DNA from: Halosimplex litoreum
Lineage (GTDB): Archaea > Halobacteriota > Halobacteria > Halobacteriales > Haloarculaceae
Length of the DNA stretch: 64,000 nucleotides
Direction: 5' to 3'
Assembly (NCBI RefSeq): GCF_016065055.1
Contig: NZ_CP065856.1
Location: 1,115,836 to 1,179,835 of the forward strand
This document shows positions 25,880 to 35,547 of the stretch, in pieces. The stretch's first letter is position 1; every line of letters begins with the position of its first letter. Position numbers and translations under genes: made by a program. The notes under the pieces were generated by a model. It saw only the letters and a program-made list of their open reading frames with translations. It made no database searches and was not told the DNA's origin.

Positions 25880-27643
25880 TTACTGCTTGACGCTCTCTTC
25901 CTGGAAGTCCCGGTGGAAATTGTCGACACGCTCGCTCGCTTCTGTGAACGCCAGCACGGCGACGTAGGGTTCGTCGACTGGTCGGACGACCATAATATCT
26001 TGTGCCGGGTCCTCAGACGTTCCAAGTTCCTCGAAAAGACCCTCCAGGCTCCGCTCCGCCCGGAGGAACTCGTAGAACACCTCGTCTTTGTCAGCAGTGG
26101 CTGGTGAGACTCTGACCTCTACTCGGTGAGGGTCGTCTTCGGGGTCCGCTTCGAGCGAGGTCCCAATGCCCCACTGGTCCGCGCCCGGGGCGTGTTCGAA
26201 CGCGCCGTGGACGATGTTGGGTACCCACGCTACGTTCGCGTAGAACGTCAGCGTCGTATCGGCTTTCAGCTTCGCGACTTCGATCTCCCAACAGTCCTCG
26301 GGTGCTGGCGGTTCCAGTGTCGCTTCGCTCGAACCGCCGCCCACCAGCGTCGCGAACACCAGATTTCCCGGGACGAACTGCTCGAACGATCGGAGTTGGT
26401 TGGACTCCACCGTATCCATCCGCACCCACAACCGAGCGTTAGCCTCGACGTCGACCCACAGCATCGCGTCGTAGTCGGGACAGACGCGGATGATTCGATA
26501 CGTGCCGGCCGCCGTTTCGGAGCCGTCAGTTGCTTCCGTCCCGGTGGCATCGGCGCCGGCTGTGGATCGTTCGTCGTCAGATCCGTCGGCTGGGGAGGTA
26601 CCGTTGGTATCGTCGTCCTGTTCGGCAGGCTGGCCGGACGCGGGTGGTCGCGGCTGGTCGTCGTCCTTGCGATAGCCGCGATACTGGCGGACGTACCTGG
26701 GTAGGACTGGGAGATCCCAGTCAGGCCACTCGCCTTCGACGAGTTGCGTCGCACGCTCTTTGAGGTCGTCGTCGAGGACGACTTCGGAAATGTCGATGGC
26801 TTCGACGTCGACGCTGGCGACCTCGCGGGCGATCTCATGAACCCGGTCGCGGCCAACTTCTGCGAGCATGTCCGCAGAGATGTACGGTTCTGGCTCGTCG
26901 GGCCCGAGGTTTTCGAGCGCTTCTTTCCCCCCCTCTTCGATGCGTTCGAACGTCTCTTGGTCGATTTCCAGTAAGACGTGGTCGACGGTGGCGTCTTTTT
27001 GCGCCTGCGAGAGGTCGAGGTCGTCCGGCACCCAGTCGTCGAGCGAATAGCCGTGTTCGGGGTCGTCGTCGGCCATCAGGGAGTGCCAGCGCTTGAATTC
27101 GCGCCCGCGCAATCGTCGGAAAATTTTTTCACCCTCGTACAGTGGCGCGTCCTCGTCGCGGATTGCGTCAAAGCGGCGAAGCAGGGCGTGACCAAATTCG
27201 GTAGGCTCACCGGTTCGACGGACGTGGGCGATGATCCCCTGAACACGAGCGTGTCCTAGATCGTTATAGATATTCGATATCAGATGTTCTGCCGTTTTCT
27301 TGCCTTTATGCACCCCTTCATCGGAAATCTGTCGGTATTTCTCTTCGCCTTTTGTGTTGTACTGCTCGTACCCGTATTCACCGACCAGCGAATATGCAAT
27401 TAAATACAAATCGATATCGTCATCTGAAATGTCTGCAATATCGTGTTGCCGAAGAAGGTTTGCCACGGCAGGGGCGACTCGGCGTTTGAAGTGACTCATT
27501 CGGCGTTGCTTTCGCTCGAATTCGTCGAGGTCACCGTCATCGGAGAGGCTATTTGCTATGGAACGAGCATGATGCGCGACGAGATCTTCATCTATGAACT
27601 CGGAAAAGTCCGTATGGACCAATCGATATGGATGATAATACAT
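25880..27643 (-). CDS. Partner (putative immunity/adaptor) of the ADP-ribosyltransferase toxin; C-terminal domain X
   Basis: A 587-aa acidic soluble protein starting 8 bp after the stop of the toxin gene, so the pair is surely co-transcribed. Residues 1 to about 340 form a unique, helix-rich region (HARSIANSLSDDGDLDEFER, LLRRFDAIRDEDAPLYEGEK) not shared with other partners here, as expected if it recognises this particular toxin. A low-complexity linker (about 340-378) leads to domain X (about 380-587; TYRIIRVCPDYDAMLWVDVE, PAPEDCWEIEVAK, VAVLAFTEASERVDNFH), also present in 21067 and 31260. Inference: the N-terminal part neutralises or chaperones the toxin and domain X docks it to the secretion machine. 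Confidence 0.72.
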   Translation of the reverse strand: MYYHPYRLVHTDFSEFIDEDLVAHHARSIANSLSDDGDLDEFERKQRRMSHFKRRVAPAVANLLRQHDIADISDDDIDLYLIAYSLVGEYGYEQYNTKGEEKYRQISDEGVHKGKKTAEHLISNIYNDLGHARVQGIIAHVRRTGEPTEFGHALLRRFDAIRDEDAPLYEGEKIFRRLRGREFKRWHSLMADDDPEHGYSLDDWVPDDLDLSQAQKDATVDHVLLEIDQETFERIEEGGKEALENLGPDEPEPYISADMLAEVGRDRVHEIAREVASVDVEAIDISEVVLDDDLKERATQLVEGEWPDWDLPVLPRYVRQYRGYRKDDDQPRPPASGQPAEQDDDTNGTSPADGSDDERSTAGADATGTEATDGSETAAGTYRIIRVCPDYDAMLWVDVEANARLWVRMDTVESNQLRSFEQFVPGNLVFATLVGGGSSEATLEPPAPEDCWEIEVAKLKADTTLTFYANVAWVPNIVHGAFEHAPGADQWGIGTSLEADPEDDPHRVEVRVSPATADKDEVFYEFLRAERSLEGLFEELGTSEDPAQDIMVVRPVDEPYVAVLAFTEASERVDNFHRDFQEESVKQ

Positions 27644-27651
27644 CGTTTTAA

Positions 27652-30159
27652 TTAAACATCTGCACCGAGTTTACGTAGGTCGGATTTGAGTTCCTCTTCC
27701 CATGCTTCTTTGGTTTCGCTGTCATCGATCCATCCCCTCTCACCTTCACCGGTTTGGTTTCTGCCCATCTCCTCTTTAGGTGAGTTTTTATACCAATCTT
27801 CGATACAATCTTTTGCTACATCATCAACTTCCACGCGATCGTGATCATCGGCAACTTTTTGAAGTGTTTTTGCCGTGTGTTGGTGTCCTTCGACTGTTAA
27901 TTGATCAGGATTTTTGAGTGCGTCTTTGAACGTGGATTGTCCGTCGCCATCTGTGAGCTTGACACCAGATTCGTCCTCCCTCCCGGAGATAGTCCCAATG
28001 GCTCCACCGGGAACTTGATACTCGTCATCACCCATTACGACACCTTCCTCGGGATCAAACCTGTCGTCGCACATCCCGTTTTTCTTGACGGTACGGATCG
28101 CATCCGAAATGACGATTTCGTCTTTGTCGACGGTTTTTTCCACAACCATTCCAGTCCCCCACTCGGTGGCGTATCCTTCCGCGGTAGATTTCGAGGCGGA
28201 CGTGTTACTGACTGCCTGATTGCGCGGGAGTTCGTAGCTCTCGGCATCGAAATCTTCGAGGACCTGCCGTGCCATGTCACCGGTGCGGTGAGTGAGTCCT
28301 CGCTGGAGATCCAGCGTGATCTCGCCGGTTTCCTCGTCGACGCTGGCGGCGTCTATTTTCTCGTGGTTCTCTTCGATAAACCTGTGACTCGCCTGCTGAT
28401 ACACGTCGAGGGCTTCTTCGGCTTCATCCGATAGCTCCATTCCCTTACCGAAGTCGTGCTCTTCATAGGGCGTATATCCCTCCATACCGCCCGATTGCAC
28501 TGGTATTGCCCCGCTTGGCTTTTCATCGATATCGTGGTGTTCTCGGACCATCTTTTCCCAGAGCTGTCCCCCGGGATGACTGCTCCCGTCGGATTTCCAG
28601 ACCTCGTGTGCTAACTGCATGTCCTTGGCCGTGAGTTCCCCGTCTATCTCGATGTACCCGTCGTCGTCCAGTGCGAGTCGTCGACCCTCGTCTGTATCCA
28701 CGGTCCTCAGAGCCATCTCGCTATCGTCTGGGTCGAGTGTGCGGATCTGTTGGTCCAGCTTCTTCCGTTCCGCTTCCGCAAGTGCCGGATACGTCGTTTC
28801 ACTCACCACCTCCTTTTGGGTATGTTCATTTGTGGGCAGCTCGACAGTGTCGCTGAATTCGATGTTGGTGAGTGCCTCGTGACGGCCACCCTCACCGACC
28901 ACCGAAGGATTGTCGAAACCATCACCGTTACCCCCGGAATCAATACCCATCGCGATGCTACCGCTATCGAGCACTGACGACCGTTCGTCGTCGCCGAATC
29001 GCCCGCCGACGAGCCCACCACTTAGCCCGACACGATCGGCGAGCGTTCCCGGCATCGATTGGCCGCTACTGGTCCCCCGGCTTGTCGCGTCTCCTCGTCT
29101 TTCCGCCCCACTGCCACCCCCGCCACCACCGTCACCGACCGAACTGAACAACTGCAGGACCGCCACCACCAGCACGCCGAAGACACCGAATCCGGACACC
29201 ATCAGGAACATCATCTCCGCGATCATTCCCTGAATCGACCCGCCGGGATCGGCAGCCAACGCCCCGCCGCGAACGACGCCCAACTCGCTCCCCGAACCGG
29301 GTTGGGTCTGGGACTGGTCGACGACTGCCCGGGCGGTGGCAGCCTCGCCGCCGACCGTCCCACCAGCCAGCAGTCCAAGCGAGGCGTTCAGCATCCCCGC
29401 GATGAGCACGCCCGCGACCAGCAACACGACCGCCAACTGGAAGGCGATCTCCGCGATCTGCCGGGCGTACTTGAGCGGGCCGATGTCGACGAGCCAGAAC
29501 GAGAGCAACAGCGGGAACAGCGCGTAGATCGACACCAGGACGAACTGCCGCAGCGCCAGCGCCAGCTGTCCCAGTAGCAGCGAGAGGAGAAGGAGTATCG
29601 AGACGAGGCCGCCGGTCAGCGCCGCCCGGAGGACCGACGAGAGCGACTCCGTCGGGGACCCCAGGTTCACCGTCACGTCGAGCGAGGCCAGGTCGGCCAG
29701 CAAGTAGTCCTGCAGGGCGTTGACCAGTTCGAACGCCCACGCGAACAGGCCCCTGGCGAACAGCGTCCCGTCGCCCGGCGGGTTCACGACGTAGATGAGG
29801 ACGATAGCGACGAACGTCCGCTCGGTGAACCGGTGCAGGTCCGTCGCGGACGACCGCGGGAACAGCTGGCCGAGCGCGAGCTGCGACAGCGCGAGCTGCG
29901 ACAGCGCCATCACGGCGAGCAACGCGAAGAACAGCCCGGTCGAAAGCTGATACACGCCCTCGACGGACGCGAGCATGTCCGGGTCGAGCGTGAGCGCCTC
30001 CCGTAGCACGGCCGCGTAGATGTCGAGGAGCACGTCGAGTCCCCGCCTGGCCGCGTCGAGATACACCGACGCGTACCACGTGAAGGCCTCCTTCACGTAG
30101 CCCGCGATATCGATATCGAGGAGACCGCCGAACTGGAGGAGGACCGAGGACGGGCTCAT
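27652..30159 (-). CDS. TrbL/VirB6-like membrane protein fused to a putative ADP-ribosyltransferase toxin domain
   Basis: An 835-aa protein; ATG 30159 is preceded by GGAGGGGGAG. Residues 1 to about 340 contain six or more membrane helices with ALFPLLLSFWLVDIGPLKYA (about 215-235), a motif shared with the TrbL-like proteins at 30230 and 40298, and VNPPGDGTLFARGLFAWAFE. A Gly/Ser linker follows. The soluble tail ends in a region ordered like R-S-E class ADP-ribosyltransferases: GLTHRTGDM (Arg near 622), SNTSASKSTAEGYAT (near 650), then VVEKTVDKDEIVI and MGDDEYQVPGG (near 711). Such enzymes modify host proteins with ADP-ribose from NAD. The catalytic assignment is by motif order only. It follows the secretion core genes and precedes its own partner gene. 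Confidence 0.75.
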   Translation of the reverse strand: MSPSSVLLQFGGLLDIDIAGYVKEAFTWYASVYLDAARRGLDVLLDIYAAVLREALTLDPDMLASVEGVYQLSTGLFFALLAVMALSQLALSQLALGQLFPRSSATDLHRFTERTFVAIVLIYVVNPPGDGTLFARGLFAWAFELVNALQDYLLADLASLDVTVNLGSPTESLSSVLRAALTGGLVSILLLLSLLLGQLALALRQFVLVSIYALFPLLLSFWLVDIGPLKYARQIAEIAFQLAVVLLVAGVLIAGMLNASLGLLAGGTVGGEAATARAVVDQSQTQPGSGSELGVVRGGALAADPGGSIQGMIAEMMFLMVSGFGVFGVLVVAVLQLFSSVGDGGGGGGSGAERRGDATSRGTSSGQSMPGTLADRVGLSGGLVGGRFGDDERSSVLDSGSIAMGIDSGGNGDGFDNPSVVGEGGRHEALTNIEFSDTVELPTNEHTQKEVVSETTYPALAEAERKKLDQQIRTLDPDDSEMALRTVDTDEGRRLALDDDGYIEIDGELTAKDMQLAHEVWKSDGSSHPGGQLWEKMVREHHDIDEKPSGAIPVQSGGMEGYTPYEEHDFGKGMELSDEAEEALDVYQQASHRFIEENHEKIDAASVDEETGEITLDLQRGLTHRTGDMARQVLEDFDAESYELPRNQAVSNTSASKSTAEGYATEWGTGMVVEKTVDKDEIVISDAIRTVKKNGMCDDRFDPEEGVVMGDDEYQVPGGAIGTISGREDESGVKLTDGDGQSTFKDALKNPDQLTVEGHQHTAKTLQKVADDHDRVEVDDVAKDCIEDWYKNSPKEEMGRNQTGEGERGWIDDSETKEAWEEELKSDLRKLGADV

Positions 30160-30229
30160 CTCTCCCCCTCCGCGACCGTCGACGGTCGGGCCGAGCGGTC
30201 GTGCCCGGCGAGCGTGGTCTCGCACATCG

Positions 30230-31270
30230 TCAGGTCGCCCCCCGCACGACCGCGAGGACGCTGACAGCCAGCGCCGTGCCGATCGTCCCGAGGAACGTCA
30301 CGAGGTCCGAGAGCGCGCTCCTGAACCGGTCCCCGTCGACGGTCGCGGGACCGCTCCCGTCGTCGAACGAGAGGTCCGCCCCGGACGCGTCGCCGGGCGT
30401 CCCCCCGTCGAGGTCTGCGATGACGACGCCGATGGAGAGGACCGCAGTGAGCACGATCCCGGCCAGGAGGAGATGGGCCGTGACGGAGAACAGTTGCTCG
30501 GCCAGCGCTTTCGCGTGTTCGGCCGGCCCGACGTCGACGACCCAGAGAGCCATCAACAGCGGGAAGACGGCGTACACCACGTAGACGAGGTACATCCGGA
30601 CGGCGAGGACGAACAGCAGCCCGAGGCCGAACAGCAGGAGCACCACGACGACGGGCGTGAGCGCGAGCGAGACGAACAGTGACCCGCTGTCGAAGAGTCG
30701 CGCGACTAGCTCGGCACCCAGGCGCATCCGGAAGGGATACCGATAGAACTCACCGGCGATCGCGTTCGTGAGCGCGACGGCGAAGCCGATCAGTTCCCGG
30801 GAGACGAGGACCGCGACGAATCCGAGGAGCACGCGGCGTAGCCAGCGCTGGACGCCCGCACCTTCGCTCTGCGGTCGCAGCTCGGCGGTCAGCAACTGGC
30901 CGAACGTCGCGACCAGAACGATCGCGAGATAGAGGCCGAGCGTCGTCCACCACGTCCCGTTCAGCGCCGCCACGTACGTCGGATTCCTGAAAAAGAGGAA
31001 CCACTCGAGGCCGACGCTAAAGACGGCGTCGAGCGATCCGAGGACGGCCCGGAGAACCTGTTCGAGGGACCACTCGATAGCGGACCGAAACGCTCCGAAG
31101 ATATCGATCCCCGGTATCTGGAGCGGCGCGACCCCGACGGGTATCGCGACGGCCGTGCGACCAGATCCGCGGGGAGCGGGCGGCTGTCGCGGGACCGCTG
31201 GAGCGTCGCCGAGACACCGACTGCGGGCGAGAGCCGCGCGGACGACGCGGCGTAGCCGGTCACGCCCCAC
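30230..31270 (-). CDS. TrbL/VirB6-like polytopic membrane protein of the secretion core
   Basis: A 346-aa frame from a GTG overlapping the end of 31260-31886. The first 45 residues are basic, and the true start may be a later codon near PVGVAPLQIPGIDIF. About seven membrane helices follow. VVYAVFPLLMALWVVDVGPA (about 240-259) matches the motif in the two toxin-bearing TrbL-like proteins, but this copy lacks the long soluble tail, ending SVLAVVRGAT. VirB6/TrbL proteins form the inner-membrane channel of type IV secretion systems. As the tail-less version inside the core operon, it is the likely structural channel subunit. Confidence 0.72.
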   Translation of the reverse strand: MGRDRLRRVVRAALARSRCLGDAPAVPRQPPAPRGSGRTAVAIPVGVAPLQIPGIDIFGAFRSAIEWSLEQVLRAVLGSLDAVFSVGLEWFLFFRNPTYVAALNGTWWTTLGLYLAIVLVATFGQLLTAELRPQSEGAGVQRWLRRVLLGFVAVLVSRELIGFAVALTNAIAGEFYRYPFRMRLGAELVARLFDSGSLFVSLALTPVVVVLLLFGLGLLFVLAVRMYLVYVVYAVFPLLMALWVVDVGPAEHAKALAEQLFSVTAHLLLAGIVLTAVLSIGVVIADLDGGTPGDASGADLSFDDGSGPATVDGDRFRSALSDLVTFLGTIGTALAVSVLAVVRGAT

Positions 31271-31886
31271 GTTCGCTCACCCCGGTACCGAGCGCGTCTC
31301 GCAGACGGGCCAGCGCGTGGCCTTCGGACGGAACGGCGTAGAGAGCGACGAACGGGCGCTCCATGACGTTCACGAATACGAGGTGGACGGGTGCTACCGC
31401 GACCGTGTCGGTCCCGTCGTACCAGCGTTCGAGCGACTGCGCTCCCGCTCGCAACGCTTCCCAGCGGTCGAGGCCCTCGACCCACTGTGGAATCGTCTGT
31501 AGCTCACAGACCGGATCGCCGGACGAGTCCCGCCGGAGACTGACACCGACCCCGGTGTTCGAATCCCGGGCGAGCCACGTGTCGACGACCGGCCCCGGCG
31601 GCGCGCCGTGGGTAACGAACGCGAGCGTCGTCTCTCGGACCGTCGACACGGACCGGAGCGCCCAGGGTTCACCGCCGTCGGCTGCCGGTTCGAGCGTCGC
31701 TTCGACTACCGCCCCGGGCGAGAGCGACCCCGTCAGCGGCACCTGTTCGTCGTCCCCCGGACAGGTCCACCGAGGGACACCGGCGTCCACGTCTCGGAGG
31801 AGCGCGGTCCGTTCCCCGTCGAATCCGAAGACCCGGAACTGGCCGTGACGAGCGTCGCCGTCTCCGTCGGTATCTCCGTCTCTCAT
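31260..31886 (-). CDS. Stand-alone domain X protein (secretion-core adaptor candidate)
   Basis: A 208-aa soluble protein consisting of one domain. QFRVFGFDGERTALLRDVDA, VVEATLEPAADGGEPWALRS, TTLAFVTHGAPPGPVVDTWL and RPFVALYAVPSEG align in order with the C-terminal domain X of the partner proteins at 21067 and 25880. It lies between the VirB4 ATPase gene and the TrbL-like gene and overlaps the latter by 11 bp, so it belongs to the machine rather than to one toxin. I know no named family for it. A natural guess is a scaffold or docking subunit that partner proteins mimic or compete with. Confidence 0.6.
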   Translation of the reverse strand: MRDGDTDGDGDARHGQFRVFGFDGERTALLRDVDAGVPRWTCPGDDEQVPLTGSLSPGAVVEATLEPAADGGEPWALRSVSTVRETTLAFVTHGAPPGPVVDTWLARDSNTGVGVSLRRDSSGDPVCELQTIPQWVEGLDRWEALRAGAQSLERWYDGTDTVAVAPVHLVFVNVMERPFVALYAVPSEGHALARLRDALGTGVSERGA

Positions 31887-31970
31887 GCGTGAGTCGTGCT
31901 CGACCGCAGTCGGTTCGCTCGCGCCGGGACGGGGGCGCCCCGTCTCCGACCGCTCGTCCCGACAGATCGT

Positions 31971-34376
31971 TCAGTCCAGCTGGCCACGTTCGCTCCGCGG
32001 ACCTCGGGGAGGCGGTCCCGTCGACTCGTGCGCGGGGACGTCGTCGGGGTCGACGATCTCGTTGTCCACGAGGAACCGCCACGCGTCCAGGTCGCCGTCG
32101 ACGACGTGGTGTTCGAAGTCGTTCGACAGGACGCGCATCCGTAGCTTCCCGATGCCGGTGACGTAGAGCAGCGACTCGGAGTAGCTGGCGGAGTTCCCCG
32201 CCTGTGCCTGGAGCACGAAGTTGCGCTCCCGCTCGGTGAATCCGAGCGCCTCACACGCCTCCTCGCTGAGGTCCTGGTGGCGCATCAGCGCGCGGATGTC
32301 GCACTGGTCGTAGATCTCCTTGGCCTTCTCGCTGTGCATGAACTCGTCGACGGTCTGACTGATGAGCGTCAGCCCGCTCCCGTAGTGGCGGCTGTGACGG
32401 ACGAAGAGGTTCAGCATATCCAGCGACTGGTCGTGGCCGAGCATGTAGTGCGCTTCGTCGATGACGACGATCATGTTGCCGTCGTTGTTCTTCGCACGCT
32501 GGAAGAGCCAGTCCAGAACGATGTGCATCAACAGCCCTTCGTTCCGTCCGTCCGCGACGTTCGACAGGTCGAACTGAACGACGCGTTCGTTGAGCCTGAC
32601 GTTCGTCTCACCGTTGAGGTTGGCCCGCTGTCCGCCCTGCTGGAAGTCTTCGAGCCCCAGCAAGACGCTCTGGGCGTACTCTGCGATCCGCTTTTGACTC
32701 TCCGCTGACCGGCGTTGATCCCGGGACGCCGAGAGCGAAGCCAGAACTGACTCGCTTTCGGGTGGAGGGTCGATGAACTCCTCCGGTGAGAGCCCGTCGG
32801 CCAGGTTCCGGAGCACGTCCAGGACGTCGTCGAGGGTCGGGCTCTCGTTACCGTGCGTCTCCGGGTCCTTCGTGATCCCGTACCGAAGGTACGCCAGCCG
32901 GATCGCACGGCGGAGGACCCCCTCCTCTTCTTTGTTGAGTTCGCGCCTGCCCTCGAAATGCGACTCGAACATCCCCATGACGCTGCGGATCTTCTCGTCG
33001 TAGGGGTTGCTGTCGGTCGCCTCTAGATTGTCGGCCGCCTTGATCTCCAGCGGATTGATGATAGTGCTACTGTTGATCGTCACTTTCTGGCCGTCGACCG
33101 CGTCGACGATATCGCCGAACCCTCCCACGGGGTCGATGATGAGCACTTCGGCGTCGGGGTCGATCATCAGCCGTCGCCACATCGCCAGCTTCGCGAGGTA
33201 GGACTTCCCCGACCCGATCTTGCCGGTGATGAGCATGTTGTGGCCCGACCGCTGGAAGCGGTCGACGACGACAGGGCTGTTCGTCGCCGAGTGGAAGCCG
33301 AGCAACACGCCCGACGGTTCGACGACGGTCGGGTCGGTGAACGGGAACGCCGTCGCCAGCGCCCGCTGGTCCATCACCTGTGTTTTCCGTATGGGGTCGT
33401 CGGCTAGCGGTGCGATGGCTCGCTGTGACTGGCGCTGTCTGTCGAACAGCGTCGCCAACCTCGCGTTCGACTGGGCGAGGTGTTGTTTGAGTTCCTGGGT
33501 CCCCTCGTCGAGGGCGTCTTCGTCTTGCGCGACGACCTCGAAGTACAGGCCGAAGTCGAAGAGTTTCGCCGACCCCGCGGTCAGCTCGTCCCGGAGGCGA
33601 TTGATGTGTTCGAGTTTCTTCTCCTCTTCGAGTGTGTTGACCTTCCCTTTCTCCCGTTTCTCCTGGAGTTTCGTCGACAGCCGTGTGGCACGGACGTTGA
33701 GTTTCTGTTTCATCGTCTGGCTGTCCCGGGGCCAGATCTGCTGGGACACCCGCACCTCGGCGCCTTTCGTCGAGAGTCCGGTGGTAAAGAGCGTATCGAG
33801 CCACCCGTTCGCGACTCGACTCGGATAGTCCGAGATGATCAGCACGCGCGCAAGTTTCTCGTTCCTGTTCCCCCCGAGACGCTTGATGTAACTTTTCGAT
33901 TCGACGATCCGGTTCGGGGCGACGCTGAGACGTGTCGATTCGCTCCTGTCGTCGGCGTCCGGAACTGCCCCGGTGGTCGCCCGTTGGTCCATCGACCGCT
34001 CGTATTCGATCTCCTCGAGTTCGTCCCGGAGCGCCTCCCCCGAGACGTCTTCGCCCCTCCGTTGTAGCCGTCGCACGGCCTCGCTTACGAACTCGTTTTC
34101 GGCGTCTCGAACCCCTTCGGCCGTGCCGTCAGACGCCGACGCCCGAGTGCCCGACACCCCCTCCGATCGGCCGACGGTATCCGCGATCCGTCGTCGGATC
34201 GCTCCGGGGGACGCGTTCAGAAAGATCGGTGTCGAACCGAGTATCATAAAGACGGACACGAGCAGCACCAGCGACGGGAGCGCGCCGTAGGTCTCGACGA
34301 ACTCCCCCATTCCGAACAGGTCGTAAATGCCTCTGACGAACGACGCCTGAAGCGGCCACGCGACCGCCTCACTCAT
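31971..34376 (-). CDS. VirB4-type secretion ATPase (C-terminal ATPase half of a split VirB4)
   Basis: An 801-aa protein with one N-terminal membrane helix (about residues 33-53: LPSLVLLVSVFMILGSTPIF). The HerA/FtsK-type ATPase core has Walker A ITGKIGSGKSYLAK (about 383-396), Walker B MIVVIDEAHYML (about 632-643) and SRHYGSGLTLISQTVDEF (about 655-675), the sensor/arginine-finger region typical of VirB4/TraC. A charged helical stretch (about 220-290) precedes the core. It overlaps the VirB4 N-terminal-domain gene by 8 bp. VirB4 powers pilus assembly and substrate translocation. No VirD4-type coupling ATPase is encoded in the island. Confidence 0.85.
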   Translation of the reverse strand: MSEAVAWPLQASFVRGIYDLFGMGEFVETYGALPSLVLLVSVFMILGSTPIFLNASPGAIRRRIADTVGRSEGVSGTRASASDGTAEGVRDAENEFVSEAVRRLQRRGEDVSGEALRDELEEIEYERSMDQRATTGAVPDADDRSESTRLSVAPNRIVESKSYIKRLGGNRNEKLARVLIISDYPSRVANGWLDTLFTTGLSTKGAEVRVSQQIWPRDSQTMKQKLNVRATRLSTKLQEKREKGKVNTLEEEKKLEHINRLRDELTAGSAKLFDFGLYFEVVAQDEDALDEGTQELKQHLAQSNARLATLFDRQRQSQRAIAPLADDPIRKTQVMDQRALATAFPFTDPTVVEPSGVLLGFHSATNSPVVVDRFQRSGHNMLITGKIGSGKSYLAKLAMWRRLMIDPDAEVLIIDPVGGFGDIVDAVDGQKVTINSSTIINPLEIKAADNLEATDSNPYDEKIRSVMGMFESHFEGRRELNKEEEGVLRRAIRLAYLRYGITKDPETHGNESPTLDDVLDVLRNLADGLSPEEFIDPPPESESVLASLSASRDQRRSAESQKRIAEYAQSVLLGLEDFQQGGQRANLNGETNVRLNERVVQFDLSNVADGRNEGLLMHIVLDWLFQRAKNNDGNMIVVIDEAHYMLGHDQSLDMLNLFVRHSRHYGSGLTLISQTVDEFMHSEKAKEIYDQCDIRALMRHQDLSEEACEALGFTERERNFVLQAQAGNSASYSESLLYVTGIGKLRMRVLSNDFEHHVVDGDLDAWRFLVDNEIVDPDDVPAHESTGPPPRGPRSERGQLD

Positions 34377-35547
34377 TCGCGACCCCTCCGGTCGACGCCG
34401 ACGGATCGTAGTAGCTGCGCGACGACCGTCTGTCGAAGCCGGGGCGAACCGGTTGCTGGTTGTTGTAGTAGTGATAGAGGACGCTCAGGACCTCGTCTCG
34501 GTCCCGGAGCCGTTCGGCCTGGATGTCCAGTCGCTGAAGCGAACCCTGAATTCGACCGAGTCGCGCGTTCAGTTCGCGAACACATTGCGTTCGAGTTACG
34601 TCCGCCCCGTCGTCGCCACCGAGGAACTCCATCACCGACGCCAACGGCGGGAATCGGTCGGCCAGGTCCGTCAGAACCCCTCCCGAATCTGCCTGTAATT
34701 CCTGTATCATGTCTACCGAGACGGGTGCGACGACGTAGAACCGCCGCTGTTTCATGTCGTTTTTCGTGATGAACTCGTCGAGCCAGCGAGGGTAGATGCT
34801 CCGACCGACGTCTATCAACTCGCTGGCGGCGCGCGCGTCCTCTTTTCGCTCGCGGATCTCGTCCAGCCGCTGGACGTGGTCGGAAATGTCGAACCGAGTC
34901 GGATACGAGACGATCTGGATCGGGAAATCGAGCGCCCCCAGAAACGCCGACTGGTACGTCTCCGCGATCTGGCTCTTCTTCTCGGCCGTGTGGATCGACC
35001 AGCTCCTGGGCTCGACTCGGAGTATCGCGACGTACTTCTGTTCGTCGACGACCACCATCCCAGCGCCGTCGACGCCTTCGGGGACCCAGTCGTCGTCCGC
35101 TTCCAGGACGAATTCGAAGTTCAGCATGTCCTGCGTATAGTTCGGAACTTCGAACACGCCCCGTTCGGTCGGGTCCGTGGCCTGTGCCGGCGGCCGAGTG
35201 TCCCGATGCGCATCCGGGTCCCCTTTCGGCGACTCGGGACTCCCGTCGTCTGCGGACCCGACGCTCTCGTCGGACCGCGCGTCGTCTCCCCCGACGGTGT
35301 CCTCCGCGTCGGCGTCACCCCCGAACGACGGCGTCACACCGACGAAGGCGCCGTCGGTCTCGTTCCCCGCTTGCCCCCTCGTCTGGCCGTCCTCGTCCGA
35401 TTCCCCTCGGTCCTCGTCCTGCTGTGTGCTATCTCTTCGGTCCGGCATAGTTCGATCCCGTTGCAGGTCCCGCTCGGTGTTCCGCTCCGTGCTACGTTCG
35501 GTCGTCGTCCGCTTCGGAGGCGACCAGCGTTTCCGCGTACGCGACAT
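34369..35547 (-). CDS. VirB4/TraC N-terminal domain protein (separate polypeptide)
   Basis: A 392-aa protein. The first 140 residues are a low-complexity charged region; an internal ATG at 35448 is a plausible alternative start. The folded part (about 145-390) has VVVDEQKYVAILRVEPRSWS, IAETYQSAFLGALDFPIQIV and a long helical segment ending in RDEVLSVLYHYYNNQQPVRP. This corresponds to the N-terminal domain found in front of the ATPase in VirB4/TraC/TrbE of conjugation systems. In most bacterial systems it is fused to the ATPase; here it is a separate upstream gene overlapping the ATPase gene by 8 bp. Confidence 0.65.
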   Translation of the reverse strand: MSRTRKRWSPPKRTTTERSTERNTERDLQRDRTMPDRRDSTQQDEDRGESDEDGQTRGQAGNETDGAFVGVTPSFGGDADAEDTVGGDDARSDESVGSADDGSPESPKGDPDAHRDTRPPAQATDPTERGVFEVPNYTQDMLNFEFVLEADDDWVPEGVDGAGMVVVDEQKYVAILRVEPRSWSIHTAEKKSQIAETYQSAFLGALDFPIQIVSYPTRFDISDHVQRLDEIRERKEDARAASELIDVGRSIYPRWLDEFITKNDMKQRRFYVVAPVSVDMIQELQADSGGVLTDLADRFPPLASVMEFLGGDDGADVTRTQCVRELNARLGRIQGSLQRLDIQAERLRDRDEVLSVLYHYYNNQQPVRPGFDRRSSRSYYDPSASTGGVANE

